Shown here piece after piece: positions 7,111 through 14,729 of a stretch of DNA of 64,000 bases. The DNA lies in the NCBI RefSeq assembly GCF_024701975.1, contig NZ_JANLNM010000001.1:806001-870000 (forward strand), in the 5' to 3' direction. The DNA is from Variovorax sp. ZS18.2.2. Lineage in GTDB: Bacteria; Pseudomonadota; Gammaproteobacteria; Burkholderiales; Burkholderiaceae_C. The position numbers and the translations under genes were made by a program. The notes beneath the pieces are model-generated. The model was not told the origin of the DNA and made no database searches. It saw only the letters and a program-made list of their open reading frames with translations. Position 1 is the first letter of the stretch. Each line of letters opens with the position of its first letter.

Positions 7111-9507
7111 TCAGTAGGCCAGCCGAAGCGGCTGGCCTTCGCGCTGCGCCTGCACATCGGCCGGATGGAACGGCAGCGCATGCCACTGCTTCGCCGCGAA
7201 CAGCGGCAGCTGGTCGTAGGCGCGCGGCGAGGCGAGGTCGCTGCTCTGGCCGTAGGTGAGCAGGCCTTGCGCGACCGGCCCGCGCTCGTCGAAGGTCACG
7301 ACCTGTATGTAGCTGCTGCCGTAGTTGACGTTGTAGCCCTTCGGATCGATGAGCGACTGCCCCTGCGATTCGAGCTTGTTGAGCACGCCCTCGAACTCGT
7401 CGCCGCCGTGCAGCGCGATCTTCTGGCCGCGCACCTCGCGCGACTGCGGAACGCCCAGCGGCACGTCGGCCGCAAAGCCCGCGGTACGCACGATGCCGAC
7501 CGCCTCGCCCAGCGCCTTGAACACCGCCTCGCGCGTGGCGGGCGTGGCCATGTCGAGGCCGGCCGGCGTCGCCACCGGCTGCGCCGGATCGAAGGGCACG
7601 CGCCAGACCTTCGGCAGGTCCTTGGCCTTGCGCCAGAACTCGCGGAACAGCACGGCGCCTTTCGAATCGGCATTGCTGGTGCGGTCCCAGGCGGAGAGCA
7701 CCCGGCAGCCGAGCACCTGGTCGGCATTCAGCGCGGCGCCACCGGCGGCGCATGCGGCCTGCAGGTCGTCCATCACCAGCATGCCGGCGAGGTTCCTGTC
7801 GCGGAAGATCACGCTGCGCAGTTCGGCCGCACCCATGCGGTTGCCGGGCAGGCCGTCGGTGCCCGCGAGGCGTCCTTCGATCTCGAGGAGACCGCTGCGC
7901 GTGCGCAGCCGCTGCGGCACGCCGATGGGGCCGACCAGCGGAGACACACCCGCCATCGGTGCGATGCGCGGGTTGCTGAGCCAGAAGCTGTCGTTGCTGT
8001 TCTGCACATAGTCCGGCGTGACGACGACCGGCATGCGCGCCGGTGCGATGACGCCGGGCGCGGCCGCTGTGATGTCGCGGTTCCAGGCGCAGGCGCTGCG
8101 CGAGCCGTCGAGCACCGGCAGGCCAGCCGCGACGAGCAGTGCCGCGGCGGCGGGCGAGGGCGCGCAGGCCTGGAGCATGTCGGCCGACACATCGGGCACC
8201 ACCGAGAGGTCGGCATACATCGCGTTGCCTTCGCGGTCGGCCGCGATCGTGTTGATCCACGGCATGCCCTGGTTGCCCATGGCGGCGCGCAGCTCGGTCA
8301 CGTTGCGCGCGAGCGCCATGCGCATCCAGCTTTCGGCCGAGCGCACGTTGAGCGTGTTGGCATCGCGGATCGCATAGGCCTTCTGCGCGGTCCAGCCGAG
8401 GCCGGCGCGCGGCAGCGAGATGACCGGGCCCCAGTCGGTCGCATAGAAGGTGTGCTGCACCGGCGCGCCGCTACCCGTGGCCGCGGCCGGCAGCACCACG
8501 GTGCGCGCGACCATCTTCTTCGGCTGGCCGTCGACCAGGTACACCGTCGGATCGTTCGGGTCGAGCTTCAGTTCGTACAGCGTGAAGCGCTTGCCGGTCG
8601 ACACGGTGTGGGTCCAGGCCACGTCCTTGTTGAAGCCGATCGACACCACCGGGCTCAGGCCGCCAGTGGCGCCCATCACGTCGAGCTGGCCGGGGATGGT
8701 CAGGTGCATCTGCCAGAAGCGGTTGGTGCCGTTCCACGGAAAGTGCGGATTGCCCAGCAGCAGGCCGCGGCCATCGGGCGTGGCGTTGCGGCCGAAGGCC
8801 CAGCCGTTGGAGCCGAGCTCGCCGCCTTCGGGGTTCGCGTTGAAGCTGTGGCGGCCGATCTCGGCGACGGCTTCTTGCAGGTCGACGGGCGCCGCGCCGG
8901 TCTTCACCCCTGGCGGTGGAGGGACGGCCGCCAGCACCGCACCGGCCAGCGCGCCCAGGCCGCCCTGGATCATCGACATCTCGGTGGCGCGCGACAGGTC
9001 GGCCATGGTCATCGGCCGCACCCAGGGCTTGCCGCGGCAGGCCGCGGGCAGGCCATTGGGGCCCACGTCTTGCAGGTAGCGGTTGTAGCCCGCGACATAG
9101 CCGCGCAGCGCTGCCTTCACGTCCAGGCTGGTGGTGGCCGCGGCGCGCGCGAGGGCCACGTCGTCCATGTGATAGCGGATGAACAGGTCGATCTGCGCAT
9201 TGGGTGCGCGGCCCAGCCCGACCTCGCCGGTGTTCTGCGCGCCGAGGAACTGCGAGCGCTCGCCGCGCAGCGTGAGCAGGTGCTCGGCGGTCTGGCAGAC
9301 GTTGTCCTGTGCATGCGCGTAGGCGCTGCCGTAGGCCAGGCCTTCGTAGTCGGGTGCCGTGATGTGCGCGATGCCGAAGGTGGTGCGCTCGATGCTCACG
9401 CTGCGTCCGCTGGGCGGCGGTGCGCTCGCACAGGCCGAGAGCAGCGCAATGAGGCCCAGCGAGAGGGCCGTCAACGAGAACCGGGAGATCGGAGTGTTCG
9501 AAGTCAT
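7111..9507 (-). CDS. penicillin acylase family lipoprotein (AHL/aculeacin-type acylase)
   Basis: 798-residue Ntn-hydrolase that removes acyl side chains from amides. The N-terminus is a lipoprotein signal (ALLSAC, acyl-Cys26). The alpha chain holds RTTFGIAHI. The autoprocessing site and nucleophile are in GGELGSNGWAFG, with Ser233 becoming the beta-chain N-terminus. Downstream FNKDVAWTHTVSTGKRF is the conserved beta-chain core of acylases that act on aliphatic chains (PvdQ, QuiP, aculeacin acylase). Members cleave N-acyl-homoserine lactones, penicillins or lipopeptides, and the substrate here is not fixed by sequence. A lipid anchor is unusual among soluble periplasmic AHL acylases and would hold the enzyme at the outer membrane. 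Confidence 0.85.
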   Translation of the reverse strand: MTSNTPISRFSLTALSLGLIALLSACASAPPPSGRSVSIERTTFGIAHITAPDYEGLAYGSAYAHAQDNVCQTAEHLLTLRGERSQFLGAQNTGEVGLGRAPNAQIDLFIRYHMDDVALARAAATTSLDVKAALRGYVAGYNRYLQDVGPNGLPAACRGKPWVRPMTMADLSRATEMSMIQGGLGALAGAVLAAVPPPPGVKTGAAPVDLQEAVAEIGRHSFNANPEGGELGSNGWAFGRNATPDGRGLLLGNPHFPWNGTNRFWQMHLTIPGQLDVMGATGGLSPVVSIGFNKDVAWTHTVSTGKRFTLYELKLDPNDPTVYLVDGQPKKMVARTVVLPAAATGSGAPVQHTFYATDWGPVISLPRAGLGWTAQKAYAIRDANTLNVRSAESWMRMALARNVTELRAAMGNQGMPWINTIAADREGNAMYADLSVVPDVSADMLQACAPSPAAAALLVAAGLPVLDGSRSACAWNRDITAAAPGVIAPARMPVVVTPDYVQNSNDSFWLSNPRIAPMAGVSPLVGPIGVPQRLRTRSGLLEIEGRLAGTDGLPGNRMGAAELRSVIFRDRNLAGMLVMDDLQAACAAGGAALNADQVLGCRVLSAWDRTSNADSKGAVLFREFWRKAKDLPKVWRVPFDPAQPVATPAGLDMATPATREAVFKALGEAVGIVRTAGFAADVPLGVPQSREVRGQKIALHGGDEFEGVLNKLESQGQSLIDPKGYNVNYGSSYIQVVTFDERGPVAQGLLTYGQSSDLASPRAYDQLPLFAAKQWHALPFHPADVQAQREGQPLRLAY

Positions 9508-9614
9508 GGTGCGGGCGTGTGATTTGAAAAGGCCGGAAAACGGGACCGATTAGAGGACGGGCCTCCGCCGCGCGCTGTCACGAGCGCGGCACGCCGCGCC
9601 CGCTCAGCCGAACT

Positions 9615-9665
9615 TCATCCCTTGGGGCGCGCCTGCAGGCGATCGATGTGGCGCTTCATGGTCAT
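9615..9665 (-). CDS. possible 16-residue peptide downstream of pssA-like gene
   Basis: A tiny frame reading MTMKRHIDRLQARPKG starts 27 bases after the pssA-like stop. It has a good ribosome binding site, GGAGACA at 9671-9677, 5 bases before the ATG. The same GGAGACA precedes two Bug-receptor genes in this window. The peptide is very basic (net charge about +5). No family is recognised. The rest of the gap (9508-9614) shows only a 6-bp GC stem at 9571-9588. It could be a real small protein, a translational coupling leader or chance. Confidence 0.3.
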   Translation of the reverse strand: MTMKRHIDRLQARPKG

Positions 9666-9692
9666 GGACGTGTCTCCTTCTGATTGACGGAA

Positions 9693-10331
9693 TCAGAACT
9701 TGGGAATGCGCAGGGTCTTGCTGATCATCAGCGTGCCCGAGAGCGCGAACAGCATCGCGAGCGGATGCAGCAGCCATGGCCCGATGGCCCAGGAACCACC
9801 CCAGACGGCACTGCCGATGTGGCCCTGCGATGCCGCATAGGCCAGCACGCCCACCAGCACCACGCTGGTCGGAATCGGCGTGCCTTCGAAATACTTCACC
9901 TTGTCCGCGCCTTCGGACAGCGCCTCGGCCGTGACGTTGTAGCGCGCGAGCCGGCTGACGCCGCAGCACACGAAATAGATGAGGAGGATGCAGTCCCAGC
10001 CGCCGTCCAGGCCCGCGGCGAAGGCCAGTGCGGCGGGCGCGACGCCGAACGAGATCACGTCGGCCAGCGAGTCGAGTTCGCGGCCGAGCGCGGAGTGCGT
10101 CTGGCGCCAGCGCGCGATGCGGCCGTCGAACACGTCGAAGATGAAGGCGGCCGGCGCGAGCGCGGCCGCCCAGTAGAACTGTGTGAGCGACTGGCTCGCC
10201 ATGTAAGCCATCGCCAGGAACACCGCACCGACGCCGCAGGCCGCATTGCCGAGCGTGAACGCGTCGGCCAGGTGGAAGCCGCGGATCATCGAGAAATGCT
10301 TGCGGGCCGGAGCGGGGGAGGGGGTGGTCAT
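9693..10331 (-). CDS. pssA: CDP-alcohol phosphatidyltransferase, PssA-like
   Basis: 212-residue integral membrane enzyme probably making phosphatidylserine from CDP-diacylglycerol and serine. The signature D-G-x2-A-R-x8-G-x3-D-x3-D is complete in FDGRIARWRQTHSALGRELD followed by SLAD. Six or so hydrophobic segments follow the short cytosolic N-terminus. The start at 10331 (MTTPSPAP) was preferred to one 12 codons earlier that adds an arginine-rich stretch. Phosphatidylserine synthase is the best call because of the SFGVAPAALAFA segment after the motif, but another CDP-alcohol acceptor cannot be excluded. Confidence 0.82.
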   Translation of the reverse strand: MTTPSPAPARKHFSMIRGFHLADAFTLGNAACGVGAVFLAMAYMASQSLTQFYWAAALAPAAFIFDVFDGRIARWRQTHSALGRELDSLADVISFGVAPAALAFAAGLDGGWDCILLIYFVCCGVSRLARYNVTAEALSEGADKVKYFEGTPIPTSVVLVGVLAYAASQGHIGSAVWGGSWAIGPWLLHPLAMLFALSGTLMISKTLRIPKF

Positions 10332-10436
10332 GAAGAAGAGACTTCGGAATCGACGGATGGATCGCACCTTAACCGAAGCGCGCGAGGCTTCTTGTAGTCG
10401 CGCTCCGACGAAAGGGGGGGCGCCCGGCCCCGGGGC

Positions 10437-11189
10437 TCAGACGCCCTGGCGCGCCTCGACGATGCGCGCGAAGCGCCCGAGCAGCCCGCCCGCCGCCTCG
10501 GTCGGCGCCACGCGCTCGCGCAGCGCGGCGGGGTCGGCGCCTTCGGCGCGCAGGGTGTCGGCCAGCATGTCGATGTAGCCGCGCATGGCGTCGGCATCGA
10601 ATTCGGGATGAAACTGCAGCCCCCAGGCGTTGTCGCCCACGCGGAAGGCGTGCACCGGCTCGTGCGCGCTGGCGGCCAGCCGCACCGCGCCTTCGGGCAG
10701 GCGCAGCGCGCTCTGCCAGTGCACCGCGTTCGCCGGAAACTGCGCGGGCAGGCCGCCCAGCAGCGCGTCGGTGGCGGCCGCCGCGTCGAGCGTGACGGTG
10801 ACGGTGCCTACTTCCGCACCCCGCGGATGGTTGCCGGCCTCGCCGCCCAGCGCATGCGCCAGCAACTGGTGGCCGTAGCAGATGCCGAGCACCGGCGTAT
10901 CGCGCGCCACCAGCCGCGCGAGCCACGCGGCCGTGGTTTCGCTCCACGGCTCGCGGTGCGACACCATCGCATGCGAGCCCGTCACCACCACGCCGGAAAC
11001 CTCGGCCGGATCGGGCAGCGTGTCGCCCCGGCGCGGGTCGATCACCAAGAGCGGCAGCACCTCGGTGCCGAGGCCATCGGCAATCCAGTGCTCGAAGTCG
11101 CCATGCTGTTCGCGAAGGGCTTCGAAGGTGCCTCCGACCTTGACGATGACCAGGGGGAGAGGGGATTGCGGCGATGCGTTGTGGTCCAT
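10437..11189 (-). CDS. class I glutamine amidotransferase-like protein
   Basis: 250-residue stand-alone GATase domain, which would release ammonia from glutamine or hydrolyse a gamma-glutamyl bond. The nucleophile is the Cys in LGICYGHQLLAHALGG, with the catalytic His-x-Glu in LQFHPEFD. No synthetase domain is attached, so this is a GMP-synthase-like relative of unknown partner or substrate, possibly a gamma-glutamyl hydrolase. Two starts are possible, 11189 (MDHNASPQ) and 11201; neither has a strong ribosome binding site. It is separated from pssA by 105 bases in which I see nothing convincing. Confidence 0.75.
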   Translation of the reverse strand: MDHNASPQSPLPLVIVKVGGTFEALREQHGDFEHWIADGLGTEVLPLLVIDPRRGDTLPDPAEVSGVVVTGSHAMVSHREPWSETTAAWLARLVARDTPVLGICYGHQLLAHALGGEAGNHPRGAEVGTVTVTLDAAAATDALLGGLPAQFPANAVHWQSALRLPEGAVRLAASAHEPVHAFRVGDNAWGLQFHPEFDADAMRGYIDMLADTLRAEGADPAALRERVAPTEAAGGLLGRFARIVEARQGV

Positions 11190-11244
11190 GTCCGCGATCA
11201 TGCCGCAGCCCGAAAGCACAACTTCAGCGCGGGGGCGGGCTGGT

Positions 11245-11781
11245 TCAGTCGACGTGCGCCTCGTAGGCTTTCTCCGCTTCCTGCAGGTTCGTCCAGAACC
11301 CGTCCGGCTTGCGGCCGTGCAGCACATCGTCGAGCACGTCCAGGTGCGCATGCCAGCCGCTCGAAACGCTCACCGTTTCCTTGCGGTCCGGCAGGCGCCG
11401 GTGCGTGAGCACGAGCTGCGTGCCGTCGCCCTTCGGTGTGAGTTCGAAGGTCACTTCGGAGGCAGTGTCGCTTTCGCTGCCCCAACTGATCGTCAGGAGC
11501 TTCGGCGGCTCGATGCGCAGCACGCGCGACTTCTGGATGTGCGTCTTGCGATAGGCCGCGTAGTGCTCGGGCGCTTCTTCGCCGGAGAGTTCGGTGTGCT
11601 GGAAGCGCAGCTCGAACACGTCGCCTACCGCTTGAGCCATGGAACCGCCGGCCAGCCAGGTCTTGCGCTTTTCAGGGTCGACGAGGTAGGCCCACACGCG
11701 CTCGACGGGCGCGGGCAGGGTGCGCTCCACGCGCAGGGTGGCGGGTGCTATCTGAGTACCGAGGCTGTGCTTGAGGGTCAT
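11245..11781 (-). CDS. SRPBCC (AHSA1-like) domain protein
   Basis: 178-residue START-like/AHSA1 fold protein, seen from LRVERTLPAPVERVWAYLVD at the N-terminus and the C-terminal HAHLDVLDDVLHGR segment. Proteins of this kind bind small hydrophobic ligands or act as Hsp90 activators; here the partner is the ArsR-type regulator immediately upstream, a very common pairing of unknown physiological role. The ATG at 11781 has AAGGAG nine bases upstream. A GTG at 11811 would nearly abut the arsR stop but has no comparable site. It is expected to share the autoregulated arsR promoter. Confidence 0.85.
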   Translation of the reverse strand: MTLKHSLGTQIAPATLRVERTLPAPVERVWAYLVDPEKRKTWLAGGSMAQAVGDVFELRFQHTELSGEEAPEHYAAYRKTHIQKSRVLRIEPPKLLTISWGSESDTASEVTFELTPKGDGTQLVLTHRRLPDRKETVSVSSGWHAHLDVLDDVLHGRKPDGFWTNLQEAEKAYEAHVD

Positions 11782-11814
11782 GGGGCTGCGCTCCTTGAGG
11801 GGTTCGTTCACTTC

Positions 11815-12153
11815 TTACTTGCCGGATGTGTCGCGCCGCAGCTCCTCTGCCAGCGCGTCGAGGTGGGTGTTCCAGAAGCCTTCGTAGTGGCGCAGCCAGG
11901 CGTCGGCCGTGGCCAGCGCCGCCGGTTCAAGCCGGCAGACATGCGCCCGGCCGAGCACGGTGCGCGAGACCAGGCCCGCACGCTCCAGTGTCTTGACGTG
12001 CTTGGAGGCGCCCGCGAAGGACATGTGGAACGGCGCACCGAGTTCGCCCACGCTGCAGTCGCCCTGGGCCAGCAGTTGCAGCATGGTGCGGCGCGTGCCG
12101 TCGGCGAGGGCGTGGAACACGGCGTCGAGCCGTTCGTCATCTAGTTCAACCAT
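11815..12153 (-). CDS. ArsR/SmtB family transcriptional regulator
   Basis: 112-residue winged-helix repressor. The DNA-recognition region is HMSFAGASKHVKTLERAGLV, with the preceding DGTRRTMLQLLAQGDCSVGEL helix. No CVC or His-rich metal site is visible, so it probably senses an organic signal rather than arsenic or zinc. The ATG at 12153 (MVELDDERL) is favoured. Its start codon lies inside one operator palindrome and only 7 bases after a -10 hexamer, implying a leaderless mRNA, and no ribosome binding site precedes it. An in-frame TTG at 12189 exists but would place the start upstream of the -10. It is followed by the SRPBCC gene. Confidence 0.85.
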   Translation of the reverse strand: MVELDDERLDAVFHALADGTRRTMLQLLAQGDCSVGELGAPFHMSFAGASKHVKTLERAGLVSRTVLGRAHVCRLEPAALATADAWLRHYEGFWNTHLDALAEELRRDTSGK

Positions 12154-12162
12154 GAAGTTGAA
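12145..12162. promoter_or_regulatory. ArsR operator 1 overlapping the arsR start codon
   Basis: TTCAAC-N6-GTTGAA inverted repeat. The arsR ATG (12151-12153 on the minus strand) is in the spacer. The same sequence recurs 40 bp upstream, so a dimeric repressor binding both would lie on the same DNA face. Autorepression is inferred. Confidence 0.65.
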
Positions 12163-12180
12163 TATAGACGGATTTCGAAA

Positions 12181-12206
12181 ATCATTCAACCACTGAGTTG
12201 AATGAT
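12181..12206. promoter_or_regulatory. ArsR operator 2 and arsR promoter -35
   Basis: Perfect 10-bp arms ATCATTCAAC / GTTGAATGAT around CACTGA, containing the same TTCAAC-N6-GTTGAA core as operator 1, centre to centre 40 bp. On the minus strand the arm supplies a -35 box TTGAAT. It is followed after exactly 17 bases by TATATT, a good sigma-70 -10 (12159-12164). The operator also faces the divergent beta-lactamase gene 117 bp away. Confidence 0.7.
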
Positions 12207-12322
12207 GGATCGGATCCGTTACACCCGATACACGCGAGACGCCAATGAGCCGCGGCGCCCTTGGGCCTGCGCGATGGCGCTCCTACGATGAGGGCTCGTT
12301 CCATTCACCCGCCACACCACCC

Positions 12323-13210
12323 ATGAATCCTCTCGTACATCGCCGCACCCTGTTGCTCGCCGCTTCCGTCCTCCCGCTCGCGAGTGCCTGCACCGCGTGG
12401 TCCGCCAAGGGGGCGCAGCAGGATGCGTCGGCGCAATTCGCCGCGCTCGAAAACGCATCGGGCGGGCGGCTCGGCGTCGTCGGCTTCAACACCGCCACCG
12501 GGGCGCGCGTGCAGCACCGCGCGGATGAGCGCTTTCCCTTCTGCAGCACCTTCAAGCTCATGCTGGCCGCGGCCGTCCTCGAGCGCAGCGCGAAGGAGGG
12601 CGGCTTGCTCGCGCGGCGCGTCAACTACAGCAAGGGCGACCTGGTCACCTACTCGCCGATCACCGAGAAGAACATCGCGACCGGCATGACGGTCGCCGAG
12701 TTGTGTGCCGCCGCCGTCCAGTACAGCGACAACACCGCGGCCAACCTGCTCATGAAGGGCCTCGGCGGTCCGCCCGCGGTGACGGCCTTTGCACGTTCCC
12801 TGGGTGACGAAGCCTTCAGGCTCGAGCGCTGGGAGACCGAACTCAACACCGCCATCCCCGGCGACCTGCGCGACACCACCACGCCCGCAGCCATGGCGGC
12901 CAGCGTCGAGCGGCTGGTGCTGGGCAACGCGCTCGGTGCGGCGCAGCGCGAGCAACTCAAGACCTGGCTGCTGGGCAACACCACCAGCACCGAACGCTTC
13001 CTGGCCGGCGTGCCCGCGGGCTGGAAGGTGGGCGACAAGACGGGCTCGGGCTCCTACGGCACGACGAACGACGTTGGCGTGCTGTGGCCGCCAGCCGGCG
13101 CGCCGCTGGTGCTGGCGGTGTACCTGACGTTTCCGGAGAAAGAGGCGAAGGGGCGCAACGATGTCGTGGCGTCAGCGACGCGCATCGCGGTGGGGGCGTT
13201 GGCGACCTGA
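12323..13210 (+). CDS. class A serine beta-lactamase
   Basis: 295-residue class A beta-lactamase that hydrolyses beta-lactams in the periplasm. Motifs are complete: CSTFK (Ser75, Ambler 70; Lys78), SDN at 135-137, ETELN (Glu171, Ambler 166; Asn175) and KTGSG at 239-243. Cys precedes the nucleophile (Ambler 69) but position 238 is Gly, so the Cys69-Cys238 bridge of KPC/SME-type carbapenemases is missing. The pattern resembles Burkholderia PenA-like enzymes. Ser occupies Ambler 237. The N-terminus [18 protein letters not shown] has a twin-arginine-like motif and a loose lipobox (Cys23). No ampR-type regulator is adjacent; the nearest regulator is the divergent ArsR. Confidence 0.93.
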   Translation: MNPLVHRRTLLLAASVLPLASACTAWSAKGAQQDASAQFAALENASGGRLGVVGFNTATGARVQHRADERFPFCSTFKLMLAAAVLERSAKEGGLLARRVNYSKGDLVTYSPITEKNIATGMTVAELCAAAVQYSDNTAANLLMKGLGGPPAVTAFARSLGDEAFRLERWETELNTAIPGDLRDTTTPAAMAASVERLVLGNALGAAQREQLKTWLLGNTTSTERFLAGVPAGWKVGDKTGSGSYGTTNDVGVLWPPAGAPLVLAVYLTFPEKEAKGRNDVVASATRIAVGALAT

Positions 13211-13251
13211 AGGCGTTGGGCGGCAAAGGCATCGGTGCTCGATGTCTTCTT

Positions 13252-13289
13252 TTTAAATTCACGGTGTATATTTACACCGTAAATTTAAA
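13252..13289. promoter_or_regulatory. long palindromic operator of the TetR gene
   Basis: A core perfect repeat ACGGTGTA-TATT-TACACCGT (13261-13280) extends outward through AT-rich flanks to a 38-base inverted repeat with one mismatched pair. It ends 14 bases before the TetR ATG at 13304. Size and position fit an autoregulated TetR operator. The AT-rich centre (TATATTTA) could carry the -10. Confidence 0.7.
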
Positions 13290-13303
13290 TCGAAAGAACC
13301 CCG

Positions 13304-13912
13304 ATGCCCAAGATCCTTTCGGAAGATGAGGTCGCTGAATTCCGCCAACGGCTCCTGAAAACCGCGGAAGCCGCATTCGCGACCCACGGCGTCGATGGCG
13401 TCTCGATGCGCCAGCTCGCGCAGCAACTGGGCTGCAGCGCGACGACGCCGTACCGCTATTTTCGGAACAAGGACGAGATCCTCGCGGCCGTCACGGCCGC
13501 TGCGCTGAACCGCTTTTCAGCCACGCTCGAGAAAGCCTTTGCCGCCAAGGGCAGCAGTGCCGAGAAGGCCGTGGCCGTGCGCAAGGCCTACATCAAGTTC
13601 GCCTTCAAGCATCCGAAGGCCTATCGCTTGATGTTCGACGCACCGCATCCGAGCCTTGCGGACTACGCCGAACTGTCCGAAGCCTCCAGCCGAGCCGACC
13701 GGATCATGGCCGAACCGCTCGCACGCCTGGCGGAAGAGGGTGTGGTCAAGGGCGATCCGCGGCTCCTGGGGCGGGTGTTCTGGAGCGCGATCCATGGTGC
13801 GGTGTCGCTGCAGCTGGCCGGCAAGCTCGACGCCAAGCCGACATTCGAGACCGTCCTCGAAAGCACCCTGCGCCTGATCCTGGCCGGTGCTGCGGCTGGC
13901 CACGTCGCCTGA
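13304..13912 (+). CDS. TetR/AcrR family transcriptional regulator
   Basis: 202-residue regulator with an N-terminal helix-turn-helix (GVDGVSMRQLAQQLGCSATTPYRYF) and a ligand-binding C-terminal domain of the WHG kind (YRLMFDAPHPSLADY). It probably represses itself and the hydrolase gene starting 13 bases later through the palindrome at 13252-13289. The ligand is unknown and may be the hydrolase substrate or product. Confidence 0.9.
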   Translation: MPKILSEDEVAEFRQRLLKTAEAAFATHGVDGVSMRQLAQQLGCSATTPYRYFRNKDEILAAVTAAALNRFSATLEKAFAAKGSSAEKAVAVRKAYIKFAFKHPKAYRLMFDAPHPSLADYAELSEASSRADRIMAEPLARLAEEGVVKGDPRLLGRVFWSAIHGAVSLQLAGKLDAKPTFETVLESTLRLILAGAAAGHVA

Positions 13913-13924
13913 AGAAGCCCCGCC

Positions 13925-14719
13925 ATGCTCACCATCGAAAACACCCAGCTGCACTTGATCGATCGGGGCCAAGGTTCGCCCGTGCTCTTCCTGCACGGCA
14001 ATCCGGACACATCGGAGATATGGAGCCCGCTCATAAAAAAGCTCGGTGCGGGCCACCGGTGCATCGCGCCCGACCTGCCGGGCTTCGGCCGTTCCACGGC
14101 ACCGGCCGGTTTCGACTGCTCGCTCGATCACATGGCAGCGTTCATCGACAGCCTTGTCGTCGCGATGAACCTACCGACGCCATTGAGCCTCGTCGTTCAC
14201 GACATCGGCGGCCAATACGGCCTGGCCTGGGCCGCGAGGCACCCGCAGAAGGTCGCGCGGATCGTTGTCTTCAACACCGCTTTCTCGTCGCGCTACCGGT
14301 GGACGCCGCTGCATCGGATTTGGCGCACGCCTGTGCTCGGCGAACTGACCCAACGAATGACGAGCCGTCGCGCGTTCGCACGCGAAATGAAGCGCGGCGA
14401 GAGCAAGCTCACCACCGCCCAGATCGACGCGATCTTCGACCGGATCACGCCCTCGGCGAAGCGCATGGCGCTGCGCATCTTCAGGACCACGCAACTGCGG
14501 GACTTTCTGGGGTGGGAAGACGAGGTCCGGCGCCTGCTGTCTTCGATGCCGTCGCTGGTGCTATGGAGCGATGACGACCCCTACATCGCACCCGAATTCG
14601 CGGACGCGTTCGGCGCGCGGGAGGTCAGGCACTACAAGGGTTTCGGCCATTGGCTTCCGCTGGAAGCGACCGACCTCGTGGGCAATGAAATGAAAGCGTT
14701 TCTCGAAGAAGCGGCTTGA
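13925..14719 (+). CDS. alpha/beta hydrolase, haloalkane dehalogenase/epoxide hydrolase-like
   Basis: 264-residue alpha/beta hydrolase with an aspartate nucleophile. Visible are the oxyanion-hole HGNP (24-27), nucleophile motif VVHDIGGQ (Asp93), acid LWSDDDPYIAP and the histidine in GFGHWLPLE. HGNP plus an Asp nucleophile is typical of haloalkane dehalogenases, fluoroacetate dehalogenases and epoxide hydrolases. However, the residue after the nucleophile is Ile, not the Trp that holds halide in classic haloalkane dehalogenases. Dehalogenation is therefore only one option. It sits 12 bases after the tetR gene in the same operon, so its expression is probably induced by a small molecule. Confidence 0.8.
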   Translation: MLTIENTQLHLIDRGQGSPVLFLHGNPDTSEIWSPLIKKLGAGHRCIAPDLPGFGRSTAPAGFDCSLDHMAAFIDSLVVAMNLPTPLSLVVHDIGGQYGLAWAARHPQKVARIVVFNTAFSSRYRWTPLHRIWRTPVLGELTQRMTSRRAFAREMKRGESKLTTAQIDAIFDRITPSAKRMALRIFRTTQLRDFLGWEDEVRRLLSSMPSLVLWSDDDPYIAPEFADAFGAREVRHYKGFGHWLPLEATDLVGNEMKAFLEEAA

Positions 14720-14729
14720 CCGCAAGCCG

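Noticed and set aside
7009..9522. An 837-codon plus-strand open frame opposite the acylase gene
   Set aside because: Product is His/Arg/Ala-rich without any domain pattern, whereas the minus strand carries a complete Ntn-hydrolase with motifs. Antisense shadow.
12245..12322. Longer N-terminal extension of the beta-lactamase
   Set aside because: The first 26 codons would put an Arg/Ser/Pro leader before the signal peptide; the ATG at 12323 begins directly with the export signal.
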